This document shows, one piece after another, positions 24,248 through 32,680 of a stretch of 64,000 nucleotides of DNA. The number at the start of each line of letters is the position of its first letter. The first letter of the stretch is position 1. This DNA comes from Virgisporangium aurantiacum (GTDB lineage Bacteria; Actinomycetota; Actinomycetes; Mycobacteriales; Micromonosporaceae). Under the pieces are notes generated by a model, which saw only the letters and a program-made list of their open reading frames with translations, searched no databases and had not been told where the DNA came from. The stretch is taken from positions 1 to 64,000 of the forward strand of contig NZ_BOPG01000005.1 in the NCBI RefSeq assembly GCF_016863635.1. Reading direction: 5' to 3'. A program made the position numbers and the translations under genes.

Positions 24248-25507
24248 ATGCCTCAGCCGCAGCAGCCTAATAACCTCGCCTTCTTTGACGGTGCCAGTGG
24301 CGCCGCAGAGTTCAGTGTCGTTCTGCGCGGCTACGACCGCGCCCAGGTCGACAATTTCATCCAGCAACGCGAGGCCGCGCTCTCGCAGTCCGAGCGCGAC
24401 CGCGGCGAGGCCGAGCAGCGCATGACCGATGCGCAGCGCCGGCTGCGGCAGGCCGAGCAGCGCATGTCGGCGATGGAACAGAAGATCGCCGACGCGAACA
24501 AGCAACTCGAGGAGAACAACCGGCCGACGCTCTCCGGGCTCGGCACGCGGGTCGAGCAGATCCTGCGGCTGGCCGAGGAGCAGGCCAACGACCACCGGGG
24601 CGAAGCGAAGCGCGAGTCGGAGGGCATCACGTCCGCGGCCCGGCTCGAGGCCCGCGAGATCACCGACAAGGCGCGCGCCGAGGCCGCCGCCATGAAGGCG
24701 ACCGCCGAGCGCGAGGCGAGCAACCTGCGCACCGCCGCCGAGCGGGAGGCCGCCGAGGCGCGGGTGCAGGCCCGGCGCGAGTCCGACACGCTGCGGGCCG
24801 AGGCCGACCGCGAGACCAAGGCGCTGCGCGCGGCCACCGCGCATGAGGTCGCCGAGCTGAAGGCCACCGTCGAGCGCGAGGTGTCGACGCTGCGGGCCAC
24901 CGCCGAGCGCGAGATCACCCAGCTCCGCGCGAAGGCCGCCCGCGAGGCCGAGGAGAAGCGCGCCGAGGCGACGAAGCTTCTCGCCGACGCCCGCGACAAG
25001 CGCGACAAGGACCTGCAGGCCCTCGAAGAGGAGCTGTCCGAGCGCCGCGAGCGGGCCGAGCGCGACGAGAACCAGCGCCACACCGCCGCCGTCGCCGCCA
25101 CGCAGAAGCTGGTGCGCGAGGCCGAGCAGCGGGCCCGGGCCGCCGAGCAGCACGCGAAGGAGACCGAGCAGCGGGCCGAGACCCGCCGCGTCGAGAGCGA
25201 GCGGCACGCGGCCGACACGATGGACAAGGCGAAGTCGCTGTCCGAGAAGACCGTCAACGAGGCCCGGGCCGAGGCGCACCGCCTCCTCACCGACGCCCGC
25301 AGCGAGGCCGAAAGCGCCACCAACACGGCCCGCCGCGCGGTCGACGACCTCACCCGTCAGAAGGACGCCGTCACCGCCCAGCTCGGCCAGATGCTCTCCG
25401 GCCTGGCCGGCATCGTGCCGACGCAGCAGCCGCCGGCCGCCGCCGAGCAGAAGTCCCCGAAGGCAGCCGGCGCCGGCGACAACGGCGCCACGAAGATCAC
25501 TGCCTGA
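24248..25507 (+). CDS. FilP/DivIVA-like coiled-coil protein 1
   Basis: 419 residues. The N terminus has the DivIVA-like signature FSVVLRGYDRAQVDNFI, followed by a charged segment, the GLGTRVEQILRLAEEQAND motif, and about 250 residues of nearly continuous heptad-type Ala/Glu/Arg coiled coil. A short Pro-rich end follows LTRQKDAVTAQLGQMLSGL. Streptomyces FilP has the same RGYDRAQVDD and GLGARVEKILRLAEE elements, and sits next to scy, mce and thiolase genes. FilP makes an intermediate-filament-like network at hyphal tips together with DivIVA. I infer a similar cytoskeletal or polarity role. The ribosome site before ATG 24248 is weak. Confidence 0.85.
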   Translation: MPQPQQPNNLAFFDGASGAAEFSVVLRGYDRAQVDNFIQQREAALSQSERDRGEAEQRMTDAQRRLRQAEQRMSAMEQKIADANKQLEENNRPTLSGLGTRVEQILRLAEEQANDHRGEAKRESEGITSAARLEAREITDKARAEAAAMKATAEREASNLRTAAEREAAEARVQARRESDTLRAEADRETKALRAATAHEVAELKATVEREVSTLRATAEREITQLRAKAAREAEEKRAEATKLLADARDKRDKDLQALEEELSERRERAERDENQRHTAAVAATQKLVREAEQRARAAEQHAKETEQRAETRRVESERHAADTMDKAKSLSEKTVNEARAEAHRLLTDARSEAESATNTARRAVDDLTRQKDAVTAQLGQMLSGLAGIVPTQQPPAAAEQKSPKAAGAGDNGATKITA

Positions 25508-25581
25508 CGAGATCGTCCCAACATCCCGTCGCACCGGTGCCTCGCCGGACGCGGCGGGATGTTGCGTGTGAGGATGGATCC

Positions 25582-27576
25582 ATGTCGCACGGCGAAGACC
25601 TCCTCCCGATCGGTCCGGGCAACGCCCCGGAAGCAACGTTCGACGTCGCCCTCCGGGGCTACGACAAACGACAGGTCGACAGGTTCGTCGCCCACGTGGA
25701 AACCGAGTTGGGGGCGCTCTCCGCCGAACGCGAGGCGGCGTTCGCGCACGCGCAGGCGCTCGCCACCCAGATGCAGGCGCTCGAGAACGAGCTGGCTGAC
25801 CTGCGGCGTCGCACCGCTGCCGGCGGAACCGTGTCGTTCCGGCACCTCGGCCCGCGGGTCGAGCAGATCCTGGCGCTCGCCGAGGAGCAGGCCGACGCGA
25901 TCCGCGCCGGTGCCACGCACGACATCGAGAGTCAGCGGTCCGAAGCGGAACGAATTCTCAACGATGCGCGAGAACGGGCAAACCAGGCCATTCGGGACTT
26001 CGAACTGGCGCTCGCCTCGCGTCGGCACGAGGAGGACGAAGCCGCCGTCGCCCGCCGCGCGAAGATCGACACCGAGCTGCGCGACATCCGCGACGAAATC
26101 GTGCGGCAGCGCTCCGAGGCGGAGAAGGGCGTCGCCGCCGCGCAGGCCGAGGCCAACCGGCTGAGCGAGGCGACCATCGCCTACGCCAAGAAGTTGCGGG
26201 CCGAAACCGAGGCCGAACTCGCCGAACTGCGCGCCAAGGGCGAGCAGGAGCAGCAGCAGTGGCGCGCCGCCCTGCAGAAGGAGCAGAGCCAGGCGAAGGC
26301 GGCGGCCGAGCAGCACGCCACGTCGCTGAAGGCCGAGGCGGAGAAGGCCGCCGCCGAGATCAGCGCCGCGGCCGAGAAGGCCGCCGCCGCGATCAAGGCC
26401 GCCGCCGAGGAGGACGTCGCTCCGCTGCGCGGCCAGGTCGAGGAGCTGCACCGCCAGGCCGAAAAGCTTCGAGCGGACGCCGAGCAGCACGCCGCCACGC
26501 TGAAGGCCGACGCCGAACAGCACGCCAGCACGCTGAAGACCACCGCGGAAGCCGACGCCGTCGCCCTGCGGTCCGCCGCCGAGGAGGAGGTGGGCCCGCT
26601 CCGCGTCCAGGCGGAGGAGCTCCGCAAGGAGGCCGAGGAGCAGGTCAGGTCGCAGGTCGACCGGGCCGACCGGGAAGCCGCCGCGCTGCGCCGCGACGCC
26701 GAGCAGCACGCATCACTCGTCCGGGCGACGATCGAGCAGGAGCGCACGGTCGCCCGCGAGGCACTCGCCGCGGAGATGCGCCAGTCGCGCGACGCCGCCC
26801 AGGCCGAGCTCACCGCGATCCGCCAGGCCACCGAGGCGTACGCGGCGCAGATGCGCTCCGCCGCCGAGTCCGACGCCACCCGCCTGCGCGGCGAGGCCGC
26901 CGCCATGCACGCCGAGGCCGAGCGCATGCGCGGCGACGCCACCCAGCTGGTCGCCGAGCTGCACCAGCTGCGCACGGAGAGCGATCAGCTGCGGGCCCAG
27001 CTGGCCAAGGCGCACAAGGACGCCGAGGAGGCCCGCACGGCCGCCGAGGAGGCGCAGGCCGAGCTGGCCAAGGTGCGTCCCCCGGCCGGCGCCGGCGGCA
27101 AGCAGGTGCGGTCCGCCACCCAGCGCGTCAAGGCGGCCGCCGAACGCGCCGCCGCGGCCGCCGACGGCCTGGCCGACGCCGCGGAACGCGCCGAGGCCAC
27201 CGGGCGGTCGGCCGAGTCGGCCGGTGTCGCCGCGGAGGCGGCCGAGGTCAGCGCCGAGGCCGCGAAGGCGCAGGCCGAGAAGCTGATCGAGTCCACCGAC
27301 CCGGAGAACTCCGAGGTCACCGCGGCGGTGACCGCAGCCGCCGCGGCTGACCCCGATAGCACCCAGGTCGTGAAGCCCGCGTCGGACCCCGACAGCACGC
27401 AGGTCGTGAAGCCGGCCGCCGACCCCGACAGCACGCAGGTGGTCGGCACGGCGGGCGACCCGAACAGCACCCAGGTCCTGGCGACCCCGGCGGGTGACCA
27501 GGACAACACCCAGGTGCTCACCACGACCGAGGACACCCAGCGCGTCCCCGGCAGCAAGGCCGCCGCCCGCCGCTGA
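25582..27576 (+). CDS. FilP/DivIVA-like coiled-coil protein 2 with TQV repeats
   Basis: 664 residues from ATG 25582. It starts like its neighbour (FDVALRGYDKRQVDRFVAHVE, then LGPRVEQILALAEEQAD), so the two are paralogues by tandem duplication. The coiled coil is much longer (about residues 110-580) and contains an AEQHA-x-x-LKA repeat pattern. The last 75 residues hold five D-x-x-[SN]-T-Q-V-[VL] repeats. The length suggests the place of the Streptomyces scaffold Scy, though the sequence is FilP-like. Co-transcription with the upstream gene is likely (74-base gap). A filament or polar-scaffold role is inferred. Confidence 0.85.
   Translation: MSHGEDLLPIGPGNAPEATFDVALRGYDKRQVDRFVAHVETELGALSAEREAAFAHAQALATQMQALENELADLRRRTAAGGTVSFRHLGPRVEQILALAEEQADAIRAGATHDIESQRSEAERILNDARERANQAIRDFELALASRRHEEDEAAVARRAKIDTELRDIRDEIVRQRSEAEKGVAAAQAEANRLSEATIAYAKKLRAETEAELAELRAKGEQEQQQWRAALQKEQSQAKAAAEQHATSLKAEAEKAAAEISAAAEKAAAAIKAAAEEDVAPLRGQVEELHRQAEKLRADAEQHAATLKADAEQHASTLKTTAEADAVALRSAAEEEVGPLRVQAEELRKEAEEQVRSQVDRADREAAALRRDAEQHASLVRATIEQERTVAREALAAEMRQSRDAAQAELTAIRQATEAYAAQMRSAAESDATRLRGEAAAMHAEAERMRGDATQLVAELHQLRTESDQLRAQLAKAHKDAEEARTAAEEAQAELAKVRPPAGAGGKQVRSATQRVKAAAERAAAAADGLADAAERAEATGRSAESAGVAAEAAEVSAEAAKAQAEKLIESTDPENSEVTAAVTAAAAADPDSTQVVKPASDPDSTQVVKPAADPDSTQVVGTAGDPNSTQVLATPAGDQDNTQVLTTTEDTQRVPGSKAAARR
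27349..27552 (+). repeat. Five D-x-x-[SN]-T-Q-V-[VL] repeats at protein C terminus
   Basis: From residue 590: DPDSTQVVKPA, DPDSTQVVKPA, DPDSTQVVGTA, DPNSTQVLATP, DQDNTQVLTTT, then EDTQRV. DNA units are about 33-36 bp. Each has a Thr after acidic residues and before Gln-Val, similar to sites used by bacterial Ser/Thr kinases and FHA-domain readers. Confidence 0.85.
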
Positions 27577-27580
27577 GAGC

Positions 27581-27868
27581 TCAGGTCGGGCGGCGGCGGT
27601 CGCGGGCCCGCCAGCACGGGGTGTGCCAGTGCCGCCGGTCGCCCAGGTCGCCCCGGCCGTCGGCCGGCCAGGCCACCACGTGGGCGACACCGGGGCGGAT
27701 CTCCTGGGCGCAACCCGGGCACCGGTACAGCTTCGACGCCGCGCGGCCGGGGATCGTCCGCACCAGCCACTCACCGTCGTGCCAGGCCTGGACGGACTCG
27801 GAGCGCTGGGCGCGTTCCAGGTCGAGCGGCGGCACCTCGTCGCGACGGTGGTGGCGACGGGGGCTCAT
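27581..27868 (-). CDS. Small zinc-finger-like protein (actinobacterial conserved)
   Basis: 95 residues. Basic start MSPRRHHRRDEVPPLDLERAQ, then WHDGEWLVRTIPGRAASKLYRCPGCAQEIRPGVAHVVAWP and RRHWHTPCWRARDRR. CPGC plus HWHTPC provide four possible zinc ligands. The sequence pattern is widespread in actinobacteria, where it is often mislabelled ATP/GTP-binding protein; no P-loop is present. Function unknown. It lies 10 bases upstream of the hydroxyacyl-CoA dehydrogenase on the same strand only in gene order (it is transcribed away from 27868), and converges with the FilP-like gene. Confidence 0.78.
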   Translation of the reverse strand: MSPRRHHRRDEVPPLDLERAQRSESVQAWHDGEWLVRTIPGRAASKLYRCPGCAQEIRPGVAHVVAWPADGRGDLGDRRHWHTPCWRARDRRRPT

Positions 27869-27878
27869 GATTGACAGC

Positions 27879-29252
27879 TTAGGTCCGGAACCTCCGACCG
27901 GCCGTCACCAGCTGTTCCAGGAGCGGCGCCGGTGCCAGGCCGGGCTCGGGCGTCTCGCGGTGCAGCGCCCGCAGCCCCGAGAGGACCGTCTCCGGGCCGA
28001 TCGAGTCGAGCAGCTCGAACGGCCCCACCGGGTAGCCGCAGCCGAGTTTCATCGCGTGGTCGATGTCGTCGACGGTCGCGTACGACGCCTCCAGCATCTT
28101 CACCGCGTCGTTCAGGTAGGGGAACAGCAGCGCGTTCACCACCCGGCCGCTGCGGTCGCCGCACACGACGGGCACGAGGCCGCGTTCCGTGCACGAAGCG
28201 ACCGCGGCGGCGACGGCCGCGTCGCTCGTCAGTACCGTGCGGACGACCTCGGCCAGCTTGTCGCCGTGCACGAACAGGCCGACCACCTCGGACGGGCGGT
28301 CGGTGGCCATCGCGGCCCCGATCACCGGCTCGTCGGTCACGGTCACGAAGTCGGCTGACGACCCGACCGGCGCCGCGTCGGGAGCGGCGGCCGACTCCCC
28401 GTAGGTGTAGAAGCCGCGGCCGGTCTTGCGCCCCAGGAGCCCGGCGGTCACCATCTGCCGGAGCAGCGGCGCCGCCGCGTGCCGCACGTTCCGGCCGCCC
28501 CGCTCGTACATCGTGTCGAGCACCTCGAGCCCGACGTCCAGACCGATCAGGTCGAGCAGGGTGAGCGGACCCATCGGCAGCCCGCCGCCCAGCCGCATCG
28601 CCGCGTCGAGGTCGTCGCGGCTCACGAACCCGTGCTCGACCATCGAGACGGCCTGGTTGAGGTAGCCGAACAGCAGCGCGTTCGCGACGAACCCGGCCCG
28701 GTCACCGATCGTGACGCCGACCTTGCCGAGCCGACCGCAGAGCGCCTGCGCGTCGGCAACGACCGCCGGGTCCGTCACCACCGTCCGCACGATCTCGACC
28801 AGCTTCATCACCGGCGCGGGGTTGAAGAAATGCAGGCCGACGACCCGGTCGGGCCGGTCGGTGGAGACCGCGATCTCGGTGACGGACAGCGACGACGTGT
28901 TCGACGCGAGGATCGCCGACGGCTTGCAGACCTTCGACAGCTCGCCGAACACGCGACGCTTGAGGTCCAGCCGCTCCGGCACCGCCTCGACCACCAGGTC
29001 GACGTCGGCGAGGCCGGCCATCCCCACCACGAACGTGACCCGGCCGACCAGCGCGTCGCGGTCGTCGGGCGAGAGCTTGCCGCGGGCCACCGCCCGGTCG
29101 GTCGACCCGGTGAGGTGCGCGCGTCCGCGCTCCAGCGCCGGCTCGTCGATCTCCGACGCGACCACCCGGAGCCCGGCGCGGGCGAACACCTCGACGATCC
29201 CGGCGCCCATCGTGCCCAGCCCGACAACGCCGACCGCGGTGAACTCAGCCAT
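27879..29252 (-). CDS. 3-hydroxybutyryl-CoA / 3-hydroxyacyl-CoA dehydrogenase
   Basis: 457 residues from ATG 29252. N-terminal Rossmann domain VGVVGLGTMGAGIVEVFARAG, then VEAVPERLDLKRRVF, SNTSSLSVTEIA and VVGLHFFNPAPVMKLVEIV (catalytic His in the HFFNP motif). The C-terminal 3HCDH domain GRAGFVANALLF-like (DRAGFVANALLFGYLNQAV) is repeated: a second copy DRSGRVVNALLFPYLNDAVKML follows, which accounts for the length beyond the usual ~285. It oxidises L-3-hydroxyacyl-CoA to the ketone with NAD, between enoyl-CoA hydratase and thiolase. The 12-base gap to the zinc-finger gene suggests one transcript with it. Confidence 0.92.
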   Translation of the reverse strand: MAEFTAVGVVGLGTMGAGIVEVFARAGLRVVASEIDEPALERGRAHLTGSTDRAVARGKLSPDDRDALVGRVTFVVGMAGLADVDLVVEAVPERLDLKRRVFGELSKVCKPSAILASNTSSLSVTEIAVSTDRPDRVVGLHFFNPAPVMKLVEIVRTVVTDPAVVADAQALCGRLGKVGVTIGDRAGFVANALLFGYLNQAVSMVEHGFVSRDDLDAAMRLGGGLPMGPLTLLDLIGLDVGLEVLDTMYERGGRNVRHAAAPLLRQMVTAGLLGRKTGRGFYTYGESAAAPDAAPVGSSADFVTVTDEPVIGAAMATDRPSEVVGLFVHGDKLAEVVRTVLTSDAAVAAAVASCTERGLVPVVCGDRSGRVVNALLFPYLNDAVKMLEASYATVDDIDHAMKLGCGYPVGPFELLDSIGPETVLSGLRALHRETPEPGLAPAPLLEQLVTAGRRFRT

Positions 29253-29301
29253 GCCCGCAGTCTCGCACGCGGTTACCTGCAGGTAGCCGTAGGCTCCCGG
29301 G

Positions 29302-29985
29302 GTGCGGAGTTTTCTGATCACCGGCGTGTCGCGCGGGCTGGGTGAGGCGCTGTTCGAGCAGCTGGCGGCCGATCCGGAGCACCGGGTCGTCGGCGTCGGC
29401 CGGACGTTCACCGACCACCAGCGGGCCCTGGCGGCGGCCGAGCCCGACCGGATCTCGCTGTACGAGGTGGACTTCTCGACGACGGAGCCCGCTCTCGCGC
29501 GTCCCATGAAAGCCGCAACCGGCGCCACGGAGCGCGCCCACCTGGTCCTCAATGCCGGGATGGTCGAACCGGTCGGCGCGATCGGAACCCTGCGCCCGGC
29601 CGACCTCGCGGACTCCGTGACGGTCAACCTGACCGCGCCCATGATCGCCGCCGACGCGTTCGTGCGCGCCCTGCCCGCGGGGACGCCGGCCTCCGTGCTG
29701 TTCATCTCGTCGGGGGCGGCGACGCGGCCGATCGAGGGCTGGGCGGCGTACTGCGCGGCGAAGGCCGGCGGCGAGATGTTCTTCCGGGTGCTCGCCGAGG
29801 AGCGGCCCGACCTGTACGTGGCGAACATCAACCCGGGCCGGATGGACACCGGGATGCAGGGGGTGCTGCGCCGGTCGGAGTTCCCGACGAAGCAGTCCTA
29901 CGTCGACGCGCACGAACGCGGGCAGCTCGCACGGGCCCGCGATGTCGCCGCGAGAATCATTTCGGAGCACGTTACCGACGAGTAA
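29302..29985 (+). CDS. SDR oxidoreductase (sepiapterin reductase-like)
   Basis: 227 residues from GTG 29302. Short-chain dehydrogenase motifs: FLITGVSRGLGEALFEQL (TGxxxGxG), LVLNAGMVEP (NAG), catalytic SSGAATRPIEGWAAYCAAKAGGE with Ser, Tyr and Lys, and NINPGRMDT. The short length and Arg after the glycine motif resemble sepiapterin-reductase/benzil-reductase type NADPH enzymes. Substrate unknown. It ends 10 bases before the aldehyde dehydrogenase start, so the two probably form an operon that handles an aldehyde or ketone. Confidence 0.9.
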   Translation: MRSFLITGVSRGLGEALFEQLAADPEHRVVGVGRTFTDHQRALAAAEPDRISLYEVDFSTTEPALARPMKAATGATERAHLVLNAGMVEPVGAIGTLRPADLADSVTVNLTAPMIAADAFVRALPAGTPASVLFISSGAATRPIEGWAAYCAAKAGGEMFFRVLAEERPDLYVANINPGRMDTGMQGVLRRSEFPTKQSYVDAHERGQLARARDVAARIISEHVTDE

Positions 29986-29995
29986 AGTGCCGGTC

Positions 29996-31504
29996 ATGAC
30001 CGCCACGCGGATCCCGGGCACGCCATTTGTCGACGACGGTGCGTTGGTCTCGACCAACCCGGCGACCGGCGAGGAGGTCGGCCGGTTCCCGGTCGCCTCG
30101 GCCGACGAGGTGACGGCGGCGGTCGAGCGGGCGCGAACGGCCCAGGAGTGGTGGGCCGCGCTCGGCTTCGCGGGCCGCAGGACACGGCTGCTGAAGTACC
30201 GGGCCCTGGTCGCCCAGCGCATGGAGGAACTGGCCGCGCTCATGCGGCGCGAGGGCGGCAAGCCCGAGGTCGACGCCGTGGTCGAACTGGCGAGCGCGAT
30301 CGATCACGTGCACTGGGCGGCGACGAACGCCCGGCGGGTGCTGCGGTTGCGGCGGGTGCGCGCGGCCCGGCTGCAACTGGAGTTCGCGTCGTCGGTCGAG
30401 TACCAGCCGCACGGGGTGGTCGGCGTGATCGGCCCGTGGAACTACCCGGTGTTCACGCCGATGGGCTCGATCGGGTACGCGCTGGCGGCCGGGAACGCCG
30501 TGGTCTACAAGCCGAGCGAGTACACGCCCGCGGTGGGTCAGTGGCTGGTCGAGCGGTTCGCCGAGGTGGTGCCCGAGCACCCCGTACTCCAGATCGTGCA
30601 CGGGCTGGGCGAGACGGGTGCGGCGCTGTGCCGGTCGGGCGTCAACAAGATCGCGTTCACCGGGTCGACGGCGACCGGCAAGCGGGTGATGGCCGCCTGC
30701 GCCGAGTCGTTGACGCCGGTGCTGGTCGAGTGCGGCGGCAAGGACGCGATGATCGTCGACAGCGACGCCGACCTCACGGCGGCGGCCGACGCGGCGCTCT
30801 GGGGCGGGGTCTACAACGCCGGTCAGACGTGCGTCGGCATCGAGCGCGTGTACGTGGTGTCGTCGGTGGCCGACCGGTTCGTGGCCGAACTGGTCGCCTC
30901 CGCGTCGAAGCTGAAGGTGGGCTTCGAGGAGGGCTCCGAGGTCGGTCCGATCACGATGCCGGCGCAGGTGGAGATCATCCGGCGGCACATCGACGACGCG
31001 GTGGCCGCCGGCGCCACGGTGGCCCTGGGCGGCCCCGACGCCGTGAAGCCGCCGTACGTGCACCCGACGATCCTGGTCGACGTGCCGGAGACCAGTGCCG
31101 CGGTGCGCGAGGAGACGTTCGGGCCGGTGCTCGTCGTGAACCGCGTGCGCGACGCCGACGAGGCGATCGAGCGGGCCAACGCGGTCTCGTACGGCCTGGG
31201 TGGGGCCGTCTTCTCGAAGCGCCGGGCGCGCGCGATCGACCTCGCCCGGCGGCTGCGGTCGGGGATGACCGCGGTCAACTCGGTGCTGTCGTTCGCGGGG
31301 ACGCCGAGCGTGCCGTTCGGTGGCGTCGGCGACTCGGGCTTCGGCCGGATCCACGGCGACGACGGGCTCCGCGAGTTCACCCGCCCGAAGTCGATCACGG
31401 CCCGCCGGGCCCGGTCGGTGCTGCCGGCGACGACGTTCCGCCGCGACCCCGCCGCCACCGCCCGCCGCCTCATCAAGATCATCAAGCTGGTGCACGGCCG
31501 CTGA
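29996..31504 (+). CDS. Aldehyde dehydrogenase family protein
   Basis: 502 residues from ATG 29996. Motifs: VIGPWNYPVFTPMGSIGYALAAGNAVVYKPSEYTP (cofactor region), FTGSTATGKRV, general-base Glu in VLVECGGKDAMIVDS, nucleophile Cys in YNAGQTCVGIERVYV, and REETFGPVLVV. The NAGQTCVGIER form suggests a non-phosphorylating class near long-chain or coniferyl aldehyde enzymes. A basic C-terminal tail, RRLIKIIKLVHGR, could be an amphipathic membrane-binding helix, as in fatty aldehyde dehydrogenases. The stop overlaps that of the converging Thg1-like gene by 23 bases. Confidence 0.93.
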   Translation: MTATRIPGTPFVDDGALVSTNPATGEEVGRFPVASADEVTAAVERARTAQEWWAALGFAGRRTRLLKYRALVAQRMEELAALMRREGGKPEVDAVVELASAIDHVHWAATNARRVLRLRRVRAARLQLEFASSVEYQPHGVVGVIGPWNYPVFTPMGSIGYALAAGNAVVYKPSEYTPAVGQWLVERFAEVVPEHPVLQIVHGLGETGAALCRSGVNKIAFTGSTATGKRVMAACAESLTPVLVECGGKDAMIVDSDADLTAAADAALWGGVYNAGQTCVGIERVYVVSSVADRFVAELVASASKLKVGFEEGSEVGPITMPAQVEIIRRHIDDAVAAGATVALGGPDAVKPPYVHPTILVDVPETSAAVREETFGPVLVVNRVRDADEAIERANAVSYGLGGAVFSKRRARAIDLARRLRSGMTAVNSVLSFAGTPSVPFGGVGDSGFGRIHGDDGLREFTRPKSITARRARSVLPATTFRRDPAATARRLIKIIKLVHGR

Positions 31505-32234
31505 CCAGCGCCCGGTACTCCTCCCCCATCGGCAGGTCACGGTTCACGACGACGCGACGCCGCGTCGTCGTCACCGTCTCCTGCCGCACCGGGTCGAAGC
31601 CGTCGTGGCCGAACTCCTCGAACCACAGGCCGACCCCGCGCCGCTGCCACGCCGGCACCTCGTTGAAGTTGACCCCGCGCGCGTACAGCAGTTCGTTCTT
31701 GCCGGACACGTCCAGCCCGTCCAACCGCTTCGTCGCCGCCCGCGCCGACAGGCCCTCGCCGCGCAGCGTCCAGTAGCACCAGCCGTTCAGCGCGCACCGC
31801 GCGGCGTCGGCCTGCCGCCAGGAGAAGTAGTCGACCACGTCGCCGACGCCGGTACCGAGCCAGACGCGCGAGTCGAACACCCCGGCGACGCCGGCCGCCA
31901 GCGTGAACGCCGCCGACGCCACGCCGGCCGAGATCGACACCAGCTTCTCGACCGAGCGCCCGAACAGCGCCCAGTGCGGATCGAGTGCCACCGAGATCTC
32001 GTCGCTCTCGGTGTACGCGTAGACGCCGCCGAGTTCGGTGAGCAGGTTCTCGGCCGCCGTGACCATCACGGCGGAGAACCGCTCGTCGAACGGCTTGTCG
32101 TAACGCTCGGACGTGAGCCGCGAGAAGGACCGGCCGTCGACCCGCACGATCGCCCACGCGCCGGGCAGCAGCGTGAGGCCGTGGTACCACTCGCGGGCGC
32201 GCTGGGCGCTGTCGAGGTCCTTGAGGCGCATCAT
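31482..32234 (-). CDS. Thg1-like protein (tRNA-His guanylyltransferase family)
   Basis: 250 residues; ATG 32234, ATG 32231 (best spaced from GGAG) or GTG 32237 are all in frame. The Thg1 palm motifs are clear: IVRVDGRSFSRLTSERYDKPFD with the first metal Asp and YTESDEISVAL with the second. Family members add nucleotides in the 3' to 5' direction; bacterial and archaeal Thg1-like proteins repair 5'-truncated tRNAs rather than adding G-1. The gene is coupled to a P-loop kinase (TGATG), suggesting a two-enzyme RNA end-processing unit. C-terminal residues RRRVVVNRDLPMGEEYRALV are typical of the bacterial group. Confidence 0.88.
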   Translation of the reverse strand: MMRLKDLDSAQRAREWYHGLTLLPGAWAIVRVDGRSFSRLTSERYDKPFDERFSAVMVTAAENLLTELGGVYAYTESDEISVALDPHWALFGRSVEKLVSISAGVASAAFTLAAGVAGVFDSRVWLGTGVGDVVDYFSWRQADAARCALNGWCYWTLRGEGLSARAATKRLDGLDVSGKNELLYARGVNFNEVPAWQRRGVGLWFEEFGHDGFDPVRQETVTTTRRRVVVNRDLPMGEEYRALVSGRAPA

Positions 32235-32680
32235 CACTCCACGGTGAAGCCGCCCTCGCCGTCGAACCGGACGACGTACACGGCGTCGAACCTCTCGGCC
32301 GGGTGCGGCCCCATGAGGCGCTTCAGCGTGTCATAGAGGCCCACGTCGGGCACGCGCGTTTTCGGTGGGCGCGCCGCATTGCGCGCCACCGAGCCGTCGC
32401 GATCGGGCGGAAACCAATAGGCGACGGTGTGCGCACCGTATTCGCGCGCGATCGCCAACAGTCCGCGCCGATCGGCGATCGACGGGTTCGTGTTGTCGAC
32501 GGCGACGTTGCGCTGGGCCGTCAGCAGCTCGGTGAGCAGCGCCAACTGGCGGTGCTCGCGCCGCTGCGCGTTCGGCCAGTTGTCCTTGCTGACGTGCGCG
32601 TGGGTGCCCGCCAGCCGCTGCTGGTAGAACGTCGTCTTGCCCGACGCCTGCAGCCCGATGAGTACGGCGACCTGGATCAG
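32234..32680 (-). CDS. P-loop polynucleotide-kinase-like ATPase (AAA_33), probable CTG start
   Basis: 148 residues if it starts at CTG 32680. Walker A GLQASGKT lies at residues 9-16, then [34 protein letters not shown] (the D-x-T-N-P kinase motif) and [16 protein letters not shown]. This is the small nucleic-acid/nucleotide kinase fold also used in T4 Pnk-like RNA repair. No ATG, GTG or TTG is available between the nucS stop and the P-loop in this frame, so a CTG overlapping the nucS stop (CTGA) is the natural start. It is located between nucS and the Thg1-like gene, coupled to both. Confidence 0.82.
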   Translation of the reverse strand: MIQVAVLIGLQASGKTTFYQQRLAGTHAHVSKDNWPNAQRREHRQLALLTELLTAQRNVAVDNTNPSIADRRGLLAIAREYGAHTVAYWFPPDRDGSVARNAARPPKTRVPDVGLYDTLKRLMGPHPAERFDAVYVVRFDGEGGFTVE

